Assembly (NCBI GenBank): GCA_038225555.1
Contig: JBBRRB010000006.1
Coordinates: 158,015 to 222,014, forward strand
Length of the DNA stretch: 64,000 nucleotides
From: JANXQZ01 sp038225555
GTDB taxonomy: Bacteria > Acidobacteriota > Terriglobia > Bryobacterales > Bryobacteraceae
Direction of reading: 5' to 3'
Every line of letters begins with the position of its first letter. The first letter of the stretch is position 1. The notes beneath the pieces are model-generated. The model saw only the letters and a list, made by a program, of their open reading frames with translations. It had not been told where the DNA came from and searched no databases. Shown one piece after another: positions 1 through 17,971 of this stretch. The translations under genes were made by a program, and so were the position numbers.

Positions 1-4183
<4,183 letters not shown>

Positions 4184-4201
4184 ATAAGATTCTTTGCTCC
4201 T

Positions 4202-8503
<4,302 letters not shown>

Positions 8504-8965
8504 ATCACTCCTAAGGCCGAACGGCTCGCGACACAATTAAAGGATCTTAACATCAAGGGCCGACCCATCAAGTTCAACACCCCAACGCCGGGTTGCCAAC
8601 CGGCCAGTCAATTGGGTCGCGATGCCGGTCGACCCACAAATTGGGCCGAACCAGGGGTGTTTGCACACTGACGGCGGGAATAAATATTCATCCAGGAACG
8701 GGAAGGCTGGTTGCCATACACTGGTAGCGATGGAACAATTCGCATGGCAAGGCTTTGCACTGCCTCAGGTGGACAGTACAACATTCCGCAGGATGGGAGG
8801 TTCACAAGAGCAAGAATCCGGGTCGATCTCCGGCAATTAACAGTCCAAATATAGCAGACCGATGAGACGGAAGTCAAATCGGCCAGAAACTTGCTCGCCA
8901 GCACGGAAGTCGCCGACGCAGAACGCCGGGCACCCTGCTGGGCTTGACCCCTGCTCGGTCGAGCG
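8504..8965. other. rplL-rpoB intergenic region, 462 bp
   Basis: Long non-coding gap inside the ribosomal protein/RNA polymerase cluster. Read on the minus strand it contains a plausible promoter (8848-8877), which would give rpoB a leader of more than 300 nt. A 98-codon open frame (8608-8904) has no recognisable protein character and no good ribosome binding site. I saw no strong intrinsic terminator with a U-tract. In E. coli the equivalent gap holds an attenuator and an RNase III site; no clear equivalent could be recognised here by eye. Confidence 0.6.
8848..8877 (-). promoter_or_regulatory. Candidate sigma-70 promoter for rpoBC
   Basis: On the minus strand TTGACT (8877-8872) is followed, 18 bp later, by TATATT (8853-8848). 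Each hexamer matches consensus at 5 of 6 positions, with one extra base of spacing. It lies in the long gap before rpoB and would allow rpoBC expression independent of rplAJL. Prediction by eye only. Confidence 0.45.
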
Positions 8966-9349
8966 TTATTTCACTTCGACAGTGGCGCCGGCATCGGCGA
9001 ACTTTTTGCGGATTGTCTCGGCTTCGTCCTTGTTCACGCCTTCTTTGATCGCTTTGGGTGCGCCATCGACGAGGTCCTTGGCTTCCTTCAAACCCAAGCT
9101 GGTGACTTCGCGCACGGCTTTGATAACGTTGATCTTATTCGCGCCTGCGGCGACGAGGATCACGTTAAATTCAGTTTTTTCTTCCACCACGGGGGCTGCT
9201 GCCGCTGCCGCTCCGCCAGCCGCCGGGGCCGCCGCTGAAGCTGCCGCCGCCGACACGCCCAGCTTCTCCTCAAGCAACTTTACGAGCTGCGACGCCTCTA
9301 GCAGGGTCAGCCCTTGAATCTGTTCCGCAATTGCGTTAATATCCGCCAT
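8966..9349 (-). CDS. rplL: 50S ribosomal protein L7/L12
   Basis: Stalk protein of 127 aa that recruits translation GTPases. It shows the N-terminal dimerisation helix (QIQGLTLLEASQLVKLLEEK), an Ala-rich flexible hinge at about 35-52, and the C-terminal factor-binding domain (EFNVILVAAGANKINVIK...GLKEAKDLV). Its length is normal for the family. It lies 18 bp downstream of rplJ, in the standard L10-L12 order. GGAG precedes the start at a rather long distance. Confidence 0.97.
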   Translation of the reverse strand: MADINAIAEQIQGLTLLEASQLVKLLEEKLGVSAAAASAAAPAAGGAAAAAAPVVEEKTEFNVILVAAGANKINVIKAVREVTSLGLKEAKDLVDGAPKAIKEGVNKDEAETIRKKFADAGATVEVK

Positions 9350-9367
9350 TTCCCTATCTGCTCCTAT

Positions 9368-9895
9368 TTATTGTGAGAACTTGTTTTCTTTTACGGCCTG
9401 ATCGACAACCACTGCCAAATTGCGCCCTACTCCGCCCACGGCGGTGACTAAACGCTGCGCAGAAGCCTGAATCAGGAATAAGACTTTTGCCAGAATTACT
9501 TCGCGCGGAGGCATGGAGGCGAGATCGTGGATCGCCTTGATGTCGATCACGCGGCCTTCCACCATTCCGGCTTTGAAAGTAAACGCAGGCACGGACTTGG
9601 CGTAGGCCGTCAGCGCTTTCGCCAGCGCCACGGGGTCCTTGGAGGTGTAGGCCAGCGAGGTCATGCCCGCCAAGCCCTTCATCAGGCTCTCGGCCGCAGT
9701 ACCTTCGGAAGCTTTCTCCGCCAAATTGTTTTTAACAACTTTGTAATCGCCGCCCGCGCCCTTGATCGCCTTGCGTAGGTTGTAGTCCTGCAGCACGGTC
9801 ATCTTCTCGTAGCCCGTCACGAAGATATTGTTCGCGGCCTCAAACTGCTTTTTCAGCGTTTCTAAATCTTTTGCTTTGTCAGACTTCTTCTTCAT
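9368..9895 (-). CDS. rplJ: 50S ribosomal protein L10
   Basis: L10 anchors L12 dimers to the ribosome. The 175-aa product has the N-terminal rRNA-binding domain (KAKDLETLKKQFEAANNIFV, ...LRKAIKGAGGDYKVVKNNLA) and a C-terminal helix (QAVKENKFSQ) for L12 binding. Only 24 bp separate it from rplA, too short for the classical L10 leader structure, so autoregulation of that type is unlikely at this junction. AAGGA precedes the ATG. Confidence 0.97.
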   Translation of the reverse strand: MKKKSDKAKDLETLKKQFEAANNIFVTGYEKMTVLQDYNLRKAIKGAGGDYKVVKNNLAEKASEGTAAESLMKGLAGMTSLAYTSKDPVALAKALTAYAKSVPAFTFKAGMVEGRVIDIKAIHDLASMPPREVILAKVLFLIQASAQRLVTAVGGVGRNLAVVVDQAVKENKFSQ

Positions 9896-9919
9896 GAGAT
9901 TCCTTCGGCGTCTGGAGAG

Positions 9920-10624
9920 CTAAACCTGTTTGGCGTTGAAAATAGCCGTGTCCAGGTGAATTCCAGGACCCATGGTAGAGCACAGCGTGACACTTTGAAT
10001 ATATTTGCCTTTGGCGGCTGAAGGCTTGGCACGGATCACAGCTTGGATTAAAGCGTTGGCATTTTCCAGGAGCTTGCCCGTCTCGAAGCTGACCTTGCCA
10101 ACCGGGGCATGGATCACGCCGGTTTTATCTACGCGGAACTCCACTTTGCCAGCCTTGATCTCTTGAATGGCTTTGGCCACGTCCTGAGTCACAGTGCCCG
10201 TCTTCGGATTGGGCATGAGGCCGCGCGGTCCCAGCACCTTGCCAAGCTTGCCAACCGAGCGCATCATATCAGGAGTCGCAATGACTGCGTCGTAGTCGAT
10301 CCAGCCTTCGGACTGGATTTTGTTCACGATTTCATCACCACCGACAATGTCCGCACCCGCCTCGCGAGCTTCGCGCTGCTTGTCCCCGGAAGCGATCACG
10401 AGCACTTTCTTGGATTTGCCTAAGCCGTTGGGCAGAACAACGGTGCCGCGGACCATTTGATCGGCATGCTTGGGATCCACGCCAAGGCGCATGTGAATTT
10501 CCAGCGTTTCGTCAAATTTAGCGAATTTGATTTTTTGGGCTAGTGGAACTGCATCGCCCAGAGTGTATGGGCGGGTTTCGACTTGCTTGGAAGCTGCGGC
10601 GAACTTCTTGCCGATTTTGGGCAT
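9920..10624 (-). CDS. rplA: 50S ribosomal protein L1
   Basis: L1 forms the mobile stalk at the E site and commonly represses its own mRNA. The 234-aa product has the family signature (DADIVGGDEIVNKIQ-like region, PRGLMPNPKTGTVT, EFRVDKTGVIHAPVGK) and is full length. AGGAG precedes the ATG. It is the first gene of the cluster here: rplK, nusG and secE, which normally come before it, are absent, and the next gene upstream is an unrelated TrmB-type regulator transcribed in the same direction. A promoter-like sequence and a hairpin lie in the 140-bp leader. Confidence 0.97.
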   Translation of the reverse strand: MPKIGKKFAAASKQVETRPYTLGDAVPLAQKIKFAKFDETLEIHMRLGVDPKHADQMVRGTVVLPNGLGKSKKVLVIASGDKQREAREAGADIVGGDEIVNKIQSEGWIDYDAVIATPDMMRSVGKLGKVLGPRGLMPNPKTGTVTQDVAKAIQEIKAGKVEFRVDKTGVIHAPVGKVSFETGKLLENANALIQAVIRAKPSAAKGKYIQSVTLCSTMGPGIHLDTAIFNAKQV

Positions 10625-10636
10625 TACTCCTCATTG

Positions 10637-10675
10637 GTGCAGACGGCGAAAGTGCAATACAATTTCGCCTCCCAC
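10637..10675 (-). promoter_or_regulatory. Leader hairpin of rplA, possible L1 autoregulatory site
   Basis: In the minus-strand transcript GGCGAAA (10669-10663) pairs perfectly with TTTCGCC (10651-10645) around an 11-nt loop. An outer GUG/CAC pair closes an asymmetric internal loop (GGA against five bases), giving GUGGGAG on the 5' side, which also occurs in the L1-binding arm of 23S rRNA. It ends shortly before the rplA ribosome binding site. The pairing is seen; L1 binding is inferred. Confidence 0.35.
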
Positions 10676-10711
10676 TGAGCTTTTTAAATTTAGCGTTGTG
10701 ACGCTCTTAGT

Positions 10712-10741
10712 AGAGTAGCAGACGATGGCCGGATTTGTAAA
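10712..10741 (-). promoter_or_regulatory. Candidate promoter for rplA operon
   Basis: Minus strand TTTACA (10741-10736), an 18-bp spacer, then TACTCT (10717-10712), about 90 bp before rplA. The -35-like hexamer lies in a small inverted repeat (CCGGA...TCCGG). Weak by sequence alone, but a promoter is expected here because the upstream gene is unrelated. Confidence 0.35.
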
Positions 10742-10765
10742 GTCCGGGTGCGATCTCAAAGCGAT

Positions 10766-11596
10766 CTAGACACCGCGAGCAAAAGTGCCCGACTTCCTCC
10801 AGTAATTCTCGAACAGACCTTTCATTGCCTCTCCCATTCCTCCATGTTCGTACACCACTGCAGTCCAGGTCGGCTTGGTGATCACCGGATCGAGCAGCGC
10901 CAGCATGCCCCGCAGGCCGTCGAAGATCGCCAGCTTCATCGGCAGCGATTCCGCCTGGCGGATTTCCACACCAGACACCGCGTAATCCTCCAGCCGCCTC
11001 TGATGCAGCCCATCCAGCGTTCCCGATTCAATCAGCAGTCGGCAGACAACGCCTCTCGCGCGAGCCTGCTTCACCAGCTTTTCGTCGAGCGGGTCGACGG
11101 CATAAGGAGGGCGTGAGAATTCCAGATACTCAAGCCGGACATCGGACAGCATCTGGCGGTAATGAACCCCGGTCTGTCCCGGCTCGTTGACGATTCGCAG
11201 GTAATCAAGCGTCCCCCGGCCTCCCTGCCCTTCCGCGTAAGCCGACGCGAGATCGTCCACCAAACCCTCCGCCGACCGGCTCTGATCCTTCAATTCCTGC
11301 TGCATCGCCTGAGACCGGCGCGATAAGTAGCTGGGGATCGCAATGGTCGGTTCCACCGCCGAAAAGAGTTTGGTCTTCTCTTGAACGACTTGGGCGAACC
11401 CCTTCTCCACCAAGCTGTGAAGCACTTCGTAAATTTTTTGCCTCGGCACGTGTGAACGCGCCGCCAGCTCCAGAGCCTTGAAGCGTTGGTGACCAATCAA
11501 TACAAGGTACGAGCGAGCCTCGTACGCGTTGAGTCCCAGCCCTTGAAGCCGGCGCCAAAATCGCTGAAAATCCATCTCGGGCAGTTCTTTGGTCAT
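10766..11596 (-). CDS. TrmB-family transcriptional regulator
   Basis: The 276-aa product starts with a winged helix-turn-helix of TrmB type at about 15-75 (GLNAYEARSYLVLIGHQRFK, then SHVPRQKIYEVLHSLVEKGF). A coiled linker follows (about 90-125), then a phospholipase-D-like effector domain (DYLRIVNEPGQTGVHYRQ... to the C-terminus). TrmB proteins are abundant in archaea, where they sense sugars, and rarer in bacteria. The ligand is unknown here. It is divergent from the AAA+/VWA pair, with an 87-bp spacer, so control of that pair is the simplest guess. No good ribosome binding site is visible before the ATG. Confidence 0.8.
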   Translation of the reverse strand: MTKELPEMDFQRFWRRLQGLGLNAYEARSYLVLIGHQRFKALELAARSHVPRQKIYEVLHSLVEKGFAQVVQEKTKLFSAVEPTIAIPSYLSRRSQAMQQELKDQSRSAEGLVDDLASAYAEGQGGRGTLDYLRIVNEPGQTGVHYRQMLSDVRLEYLEFSRPPYAVDPLDEKLVKQARARGVVCRLLIESGTLDGLHQRRLEDYAVSGVEIRQAESLPMKLAIFDGLRGMLALLDPVITKPTWTAVVYEHGGMGEAMKGLFENYWRKSGTFARGV

Positions 11597-11683
11597 CGTA
11601 AGTGATAGAGCATATCAAATGGACCGGGCCAGTTTGTCTGTTAGAATCGCCAATAGACCATACATCCTGGACAGATTTGCACC

Positions 11684-13183
<1,500 letters not shown>

Positions 13184-13191
13184 GGCGTGCC

Positions 13192-14412
13192 ATGAAATCC
13201 ATCCGATACTCGAAATACACGGGAGACGACCTCGGCCTGAGCGCCGAAGACCTCCTAAAAGCTCTCTCGGATTTCTTTTTGGAAAGCGGCTTTCAGAATC
13301 AATACTACGGGTTCAGCGAGTGGAACCAGAACACGCTCGAGGACCTCAAGAGAGCTCTTCAGCACGCGCTCGAGCAGAGCGATCTGTTCGATCCCGAGCA
13401 GGCGGAGCGCATTCAGAAAACGCTGGAGGCGATGTCGCCTGAAGAGGTCGACCGGCTGATCGAGAAGCTGGTTCAGAAGCTCGTCGATGAGGGTTACATC
13501 ACGATGCAGCCCAATGGTCCTGGCGGCGAGGGAGATGCGGACCGTCAGGTAAAGGTCGAGGTCACCGACAAATCCATTGACCTGCTTGGCTTCAAGACGC
13601 TAAAGGATCTTCTTGGCTCGCTGGGCAAGTCGAGTTTCGGATCGCACGATACGCGAGACTTGGCGACTGGTGTTGAAACCAGCGGGGGAGCCAAACAGTA
13701 CGAGTTCGGCGACACCATGAATCTCGACATCAGCGCGACGCTTTTTTCCGCGGTCCAACGCGAAGGCCTGCAGGTTCCGATCAACCTGGAATACGGCGAT
13801 CTGCACGTTCACCAGTCGGAGTATCAGAGTTCCTGCGCCACCGTGCTGATGCTGGATTGCAGTCATAGCATGATTCTTTACGGCGAGGATCGGTTCACGC
13901 CGGCGAAGAAGGTGGCTCTCGCGCTGGCGCATCTGATTCGGACCCAGTATCCGGGCGATAGCCTGCGCTGCGTCTTGTTTCACGATAGCGCCGAGGAGCT
14001 TCGGGTGTCCGAGCTGGCGCGGGTGCAAGTGGGTCCGTACTATACGAACACGCGCGACGGCTTGATTCTGGCGCAGCGAATTCTGAACCAGGAAAAGAAG
14101 GACATGAAGCAGATCATTATGATCACCGACGGCAAGCCTTCAGCCCTTACCTTGGAGGACGGTCGGATTTACAAGAATGCTTTTGGACTCGATCCACTGG
14201 TGATTGGCAAGACGCTGGAAGAGGTGAGCCGCTGCAAAAGGCAAGGCATCCTGATCAACACCTTCATGCTGGCGAGCGAGTATGGTTTGGTTAATTTCGT
14301 TCAGAAGGTTACGGAGCTTTGTCGAGGGAAAGCCTATTTCACCACTCCTTACAATTTAGGCGAGTATCTGTTGATGGATTACATGAATCGAAAAACGCGT
14401 ACGATCCACTAG
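13192..14412 (+). CDS. VWA domain-containing protein, partner of the AAA+ ATPase
   Basis: A 406-aa cytosolic protein without signal peptide. Residues 1-190 are helical and charged. The von Willebrand A domain runs from about 215 to 395 and has a complete MIDAS: DCSHS at 222-226, the downstream Thr in YTNTRDG, and the Asp in MITDGKPS. This matches the VWA half of MoxR/VWA and Mg-chelatase D-like pairs, in which the ATPase works on a substrate bound through the metal site. It starts 8 bp after the ATPase gene stop and ends 4 bp before the convergent permease gene. The substrate cannot be told from sequence. Confidence 0.85.
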   Translation: MKSIRYSKYTGDDLGLSAEDLLKALSDFFLESGFQNQYYGFSEWNQNTLEDLKRALQHALEQSDLFDPEQAERIQKTLEAMSPEEVDRLIEKLVQKLVDEGYITMQPNGPGGEGDADRQVKVEVTDKSIDLLGFKTLKDLLGSLGKSSFGSHDTRDLATGVETSGGAKQYEFGDTMNLDISATLFSAVQREGLQVPINLEYGDLHVHQSEYQSSCATVLMLDCSHSMILYGEDRFTPAKKVALALAHLIRTQYPGDSLRCVLFHDSAEELRVSELARVQVGPYYTNTRDGLILAQRILNQEKKDMKQIIMITDGKPSALTLEDGRIYKNAFGLDPLVIGKTLEEVSRCKRQGILINTFMLASEYGLVNFVQKVTELCRGKAYFTTPYNLGEYLLMDYMNRKTRTIH

Positions 14413-14416
14413 CTGT

Positions 14417-16792
14417 CTACTGGAAATTCCGCAAGGAAGCAATCGGATCGATCCGGGTCACGCGCCGCGCTGGGATCCAAGCCGCGATGAGAGCCACCGT
14501 CCCGAGAATCAAGGGAGCCGCTATGAATACTCGGGCGTCCCATGGCTTTACCCCATAGATTAGACTCACCATAAGCCGCGTTAGAGCAAGCGACGCGATA
14601 ATCCCGATCAGCATGCCTGCGGCGACCAAACGCATTCCTTGAGAGATCATGGCGTTCTGCAGCGCACGCCCGTCGGCTCCGAGCGCCATGCGAATTCCCA
14701 ACTCACGGGTTCGATGCTGCACCGAATGCGCCTGCAGTCCGTAGATGCCAATCGCAGCGAGGAGCACGGCTGAAATGCCGAACAAGACTAGTAGTAAAGT
14801 GTTGAAGGCTTCCTGCGCAGTGGATCGCACCAGCACCTCGTCCATGCTTTGCAGATGTTCGGCGGGCAGACCTGTTGCTATCAGCAGCTCCGTCTTGATC
14901 GCGGATTGCAGATCGGACGAGTCGCTGCGCGTGCGCACCACCCAGATCAAGGGCAGGCTGCGGGAATTCAGGAGGGTCAGTTTGTCGGGGACTTGCGAGA
15001 CCGGAACGTAGACCATCGGCCTGGGATCGCTATTAAGCCCGGCATCCCGTACGTCGCCGACCACGCCGATGATCTGACGGGCTGGTTCTTCGAATGCGGA
15101 TCCTTTGCCGATGAGGATGCGCTGTCCAATCGGATCGCGATTATGGAAAAATCTCTTGACCAAAGCAGTGTTCGCGATCACCACGGGCGCGGGCTCTTGG
15201 GAAGAGAAGCGGCGGCCTCTTCGCAGCGGAATCCTGAAAACGTCGAAGTATCCGGGGGCGATGCTGGTCCAGCCAATGATCGTTGGCACATCCGATGGTT
15301 CCTTTCCAAGAATCGTAAGGCCCAAGTTGAAGCTGCCCTCGAGCGGCATGCAGCAGGTGGTTCCGACCGCGACAACGCCGGGCATGGAACTAATCCGATC
15401 GATTCCGGCGCTTACCATTTGAGCTACACCGGCAGTTCGCTCGAAGCGCGGTCCGGAGTAGGCCATCAGCATGGTGACGACGTGATGTGTGTCGAAGCCG
15501 GGGTTCACTGCTCGCAAGGAGACGAAACTGCGAATCAGCAGAGACGCTCCGATCAGCAAAACGATGGCCAGTGCAACCTCCGCCACCACCAGAATGGAGC
15601 GCACGCCACTCTGGCGAAAGTCACCGGTCGCGCCCAGAGCCGGGATGAGTCCAAACAGGATTCCAGTTCCAAGCGAAATGAAAGCGACGAAGAGGCACAC
15701 GCGCCAATCGAAGGAAAGGCTTGCAATTCGCGGAATGTCTGCGGGACTGAATGTGAGCAGCACCCGAAGGCCGATAATGCCAAGGACGAGTCCGGCCGCA
15801 CCTCCGACCAATGACAGGACCACGTTCTCTGCAAGCAATTGGCGGATCAGTTGAGAACGGCTGGCCCCCAGCGCCGCTCGAATCGCCATCTCTCTCTTCC
15901 GGCCAGTGGCACGGACCAGTTGCAGATTCGCAACGTTCGCGCATGCGATTAACAACACAAAGCCGACCGCCCCTGCCAGGATCAGAAGCGAGGATCGAAT
16001 ATCGACTACGAACGCGTCTGGCATCGTTTGAAGCGAGAATCCCTGGGGACGCATCGCAGCCTGAGCCGGATACAAGCGCTGGAACGTGTTGGCGGTAAGC
16101 GTCAGCCGCGTCTTCGCCACGTCGAGCGAAACTCCGGGTTTGAGCCGGGCCGCGGCGACGAAGAATTGGGCATGATCGGTGCCTTGCGGCTCCAATTGAA
16201 GCGGGATCCAAACGTCGGGAGTTGGATAGAATTCGAACCCAGTCTTGATGATTCCAACTACGGCGTGCGGCTCGCCGCCAAGCTGGATGGTCTTGCCAAC
16301 AATGCCGGGATCGCCTCCATACCTGCGGCGCCAGAGGCGCTCAGCCAGCACAACGACGCGAGGTCCGTGGGGCTGGTCCTCAGCGGGAGTGAAGGTTCGG
16401 CCGCGTTCGACGGGTGCGCCGAAGAGGCGGAAGTAGTTCGCGGTTACGTGCAGTCCCCTGATCTGTTCAGGCTCATCCCCGCCGGTAAGGTTGATAGCGG
16501 ACCCGCCGCCGCTATAACCGGTGACGTCATCGAATAGGTCGGTCTCGCCCCGCCACAGATTAAATAGAGCAACCGAGGCCGAGGGTGATGAACCGCTGGG
16601 GGAAGTGAGCACGAAGCGAACGATTCGATCCGGATCGGGATAGCCGAGAGGCGTCAGAAATACGGTATTGAATACGGAGAAGATGGCAGTGTTCGCGCCG
16701 ATCCCCAGTGCAAGGGTCGCGATGGCGGCGATGCTGAATCCAGGGTTCTTCAGCAGTCCACGGGAGGCGTGGCGTAAATCATACGTAAACAT
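14417..16792 (-). CDS. ABC transporter permease, MacB/FtsX duplicated type
   Basis: A 791-aa membrane protein with two consecutive MacB_PCD-FtsX units. TM1 follows RHASRGLLKNPGFSIAAIAT, with the signature LALGIGANTAIFSVFNTVFL, then a long periplasmic domain and a first FtsX TM cluster at about 270-390 (RATGRKREMAIRAALGASR). A second periplasmic domain (about 430-660) is followed by a final TM cluster (RELGIRMALGADGRALQNAM). No ATPase gene is adjacent. This architecture is the orphan duplicated permease family greatly expanded in Acidobacteria, usually annotated as MacB-like export or mechanotransmission. Substrate unknown. It is separated from the next upstream gene by 6 bp. Confidence 0.9.
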   Translation of the reverse strand: MFTYDLRHASRGLLKNPGFSIAAIATLALGIGANTAIFSVFNTVFLTPLGYPDPDRIVRFVLTSPSGSSPSASVALFNLWRGETDLFDDVTGYSGGGSAINLTGGDEPEQIRGLHVTANYFRLFGAPVERGRTFTPAEDQPHGPRVVVLAERLWRRRYGGDPGIVGKTIQLGGEPHAVVGIIKTGFEFYPTPDVWIPLQLEPQGTDHAQFFVAAARLKPGVSLDVAKTRLTLTANTFQRLYPAQAAMRPQGFSLQTMPDAFVVDIRSSLLILAGAVGFVLLIACANVANLQLVRATGRKREMAIRAALGASRSQLIRQLLAENVVLSLVGGAAGLVLGIIGLRVLLTFSPADIPRIASLSFDWRVCLFVAFISLGTGILFGLIPALGATGDFRQSGVRSILVVAEVALAIVLLIGASLLIRSFVSLRAVNPGFDTHHVVTMLMAYSGPRFERTAGVAQMVSAGIDRISSMPGVVAVGTTCCMPLEGSFNLGLTILGKEPSDVPTIIGWTSIAPGYFDVFRIPLRRGRRFSSQEPAPVVIANTALVKRFFHNRDPIGQRILIGKGSAFEEPARQIIGVVGDVRDAGLNSDPRPMVYVPVSQVPDKLTLLNSRSLPLIWVVRTRSDSSDLQSAIKTELLIATGLPAEHLQSMDEVLVRSTAQEAFNTLLLVLFGISAVLLAAIGIYGLQAHSVQHRTRELGIRMALGADGRALQNAMISQGMRLVAAGMLIGIIASLALTRLMVSLIYGVKPWDARVFIAAPLILGTVALIAAWIPARRVTRIDPIASLRNFQ

Positions 16793-16798
16793 GGACGG

Positions 16799-17956
16799 TC
16801 AGATTCGCAGGAACAGCTTGCGGCGGTACATCCACCACAAGATGAACCAATAGGCGAGAAGCACGGCTATGCCTTGCATCAGAGGATCTAGTTCCTTGCC
16901 AAGGAATTGAAATACGTTCGGCCCGAAGTGGATGTGGAATGAACTGGCGATGAAAGTCTCGAACAAGTGAGCGATCAAGTAGGCCGCGATCGAGTTCATG
17001 CCAATCACTACCAGAGGGAAGGCCCACTTCCTGTATCCCTGCACCTCGATGATCCAAAGAAAGACGGCCAGCAGCAGAAAGCACGCGCCTCCGCTGAAGA
17101 GGGTCCAGCTGGGAGTCCAGATGCGTTTCACAACCGGACAGATGCCGGAGAAGTGCAGGAGCAATCCTGCGGCGATTCCGATCGCAGCGGCAATTAAGAG
17201 GCGTCTAGTAGGTATGCGGGGCGCGTCGGCTCGGAGCCAGCGGCCTGCGGCTAGTCCGAGGATCATGGTTCCGAGAGTCGGGATAAAGCTAAGAGTTAAG
17301 TAGCCGCCTCCATTCACGACGAAAGGACTGGTTCTTGGAAAAAGGTTCAAGAACCATTGATCAAACGCGGTTCCCAGATTATTGTTCTTGTTCCAGTGGC
17401 CCGCGAAGCCGGTAAAGTTGTGCTGCCAATTCGGGTCAGGCGCTGGACCAGCAGGGTAGAAAGCCCACGCCAGCCAATAGCCCACGAGAATGACGGCGAG
17501 AGCTATCCATTGCCAGCGCGCCGGCCGGAAGCCTAGCAGGAACAGGAACGGATACCCAAGGCCTATTTGCGTCAGCGTGTCTTCAAACGTGAAATTTGTT
17601 TGCTGTGCATGAGTAGAACGGAGGAAGATGCCCAGCGCGATGAGGATCAGGGATCGCCAGAGGGCATGCGCGAATAAACTGCTGAAGGTCTTGCCCTTGG
17701 CAAGGCGGCTTGCGATGGAGAACGGAAGCGCTACGCCCACCAGGAACGAAAAGGATGGCTGAATCAGGTCGTGCAGGGAACAACCGGCCCACTGCACGTG
17801 GCTTTGATTATAGGAGAGGGCGCTCCAGATCCAGTTGCCTGGAAAATTGCGGGCCACCCGTGAAAATTGGAGGACCTCGGCCATCATCAGGAGCATCACG
17901 AAGCCGCGGTATGCATCGAGCGCGGTGTTGCGGATAACGGGCTTGATCGCGATCAT
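16799..17956 (-). CDS. DUF5009/HGSNAT-like integral membrane acyltransferase
   Basis: A 385-aa polytopic membrane protein with about 10 hydrophobic segments. The N-terminus (NTALDAYRGFVMLLMMAEVL) and the segments around WAGCSLHDLIQPSFSFLVG and GMNSIAAYLIAHLFE match the family of heparan-alpha-glucosaminide N-acetyltransferase homologues (NagX/DUF5009). Members are thought to acetylate or move amino sugars across the membrane. The nagA gene at 27.1 kb is not close enough to prove a link. It ends 6 bp before the ABC permease start and begins 15 bp after the Nramp-like gene, so these minus-strand genes may be co-transcribed. Confidence 0.8.
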   Translation of the reverse strand: MIAIKPVIRNTALDAYRGFVMLLMMAEVLQFSRVARNFPGNWIWSALSYNQSHVQWAGCSLHDLIQPSFSFLVGVALPFSIASRLAKGKTFSSLFAHALWRSLILIALGIFLRSTHAQQTNFTFEDTLTQIGLGYPFLFLLGFRPARWQWIALAVILVGYWLAWAFYPAGPAPDPNWQHNFTGFAGHWNKNNNLGTAFDQWFLNLFPRTSPFVVNGGGYLTLSFIPTLGTMILGLAAGRWLRADAPRIPTRRLLIAAAIGIAAGLLLHFSGICPVVKRIWTPSWTLFSGGACFLLLAVFLWIIEVQGYRKWAFPLVVIGMNSIAAYLIAHLFETFIASSFHIHFGPNVFQFLGKELDPLMQGIAVLLAYWFILWWMYRRKLFLRI

Positions 17957-17971
17957 TTTGCCAAGTGACGG

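Noticed and set aside
8608..8904. 98-codon minus-strand frame in the rplL-rpoB gap
   Set aside because: No ribosome binding site or family resemblance, irregular composition, and it overlaps the promoter candidate.
9896..9919. L10-type autoregulatory leader before rplJ
   Set aside because: The gap is 24 nt, too short for the structure.
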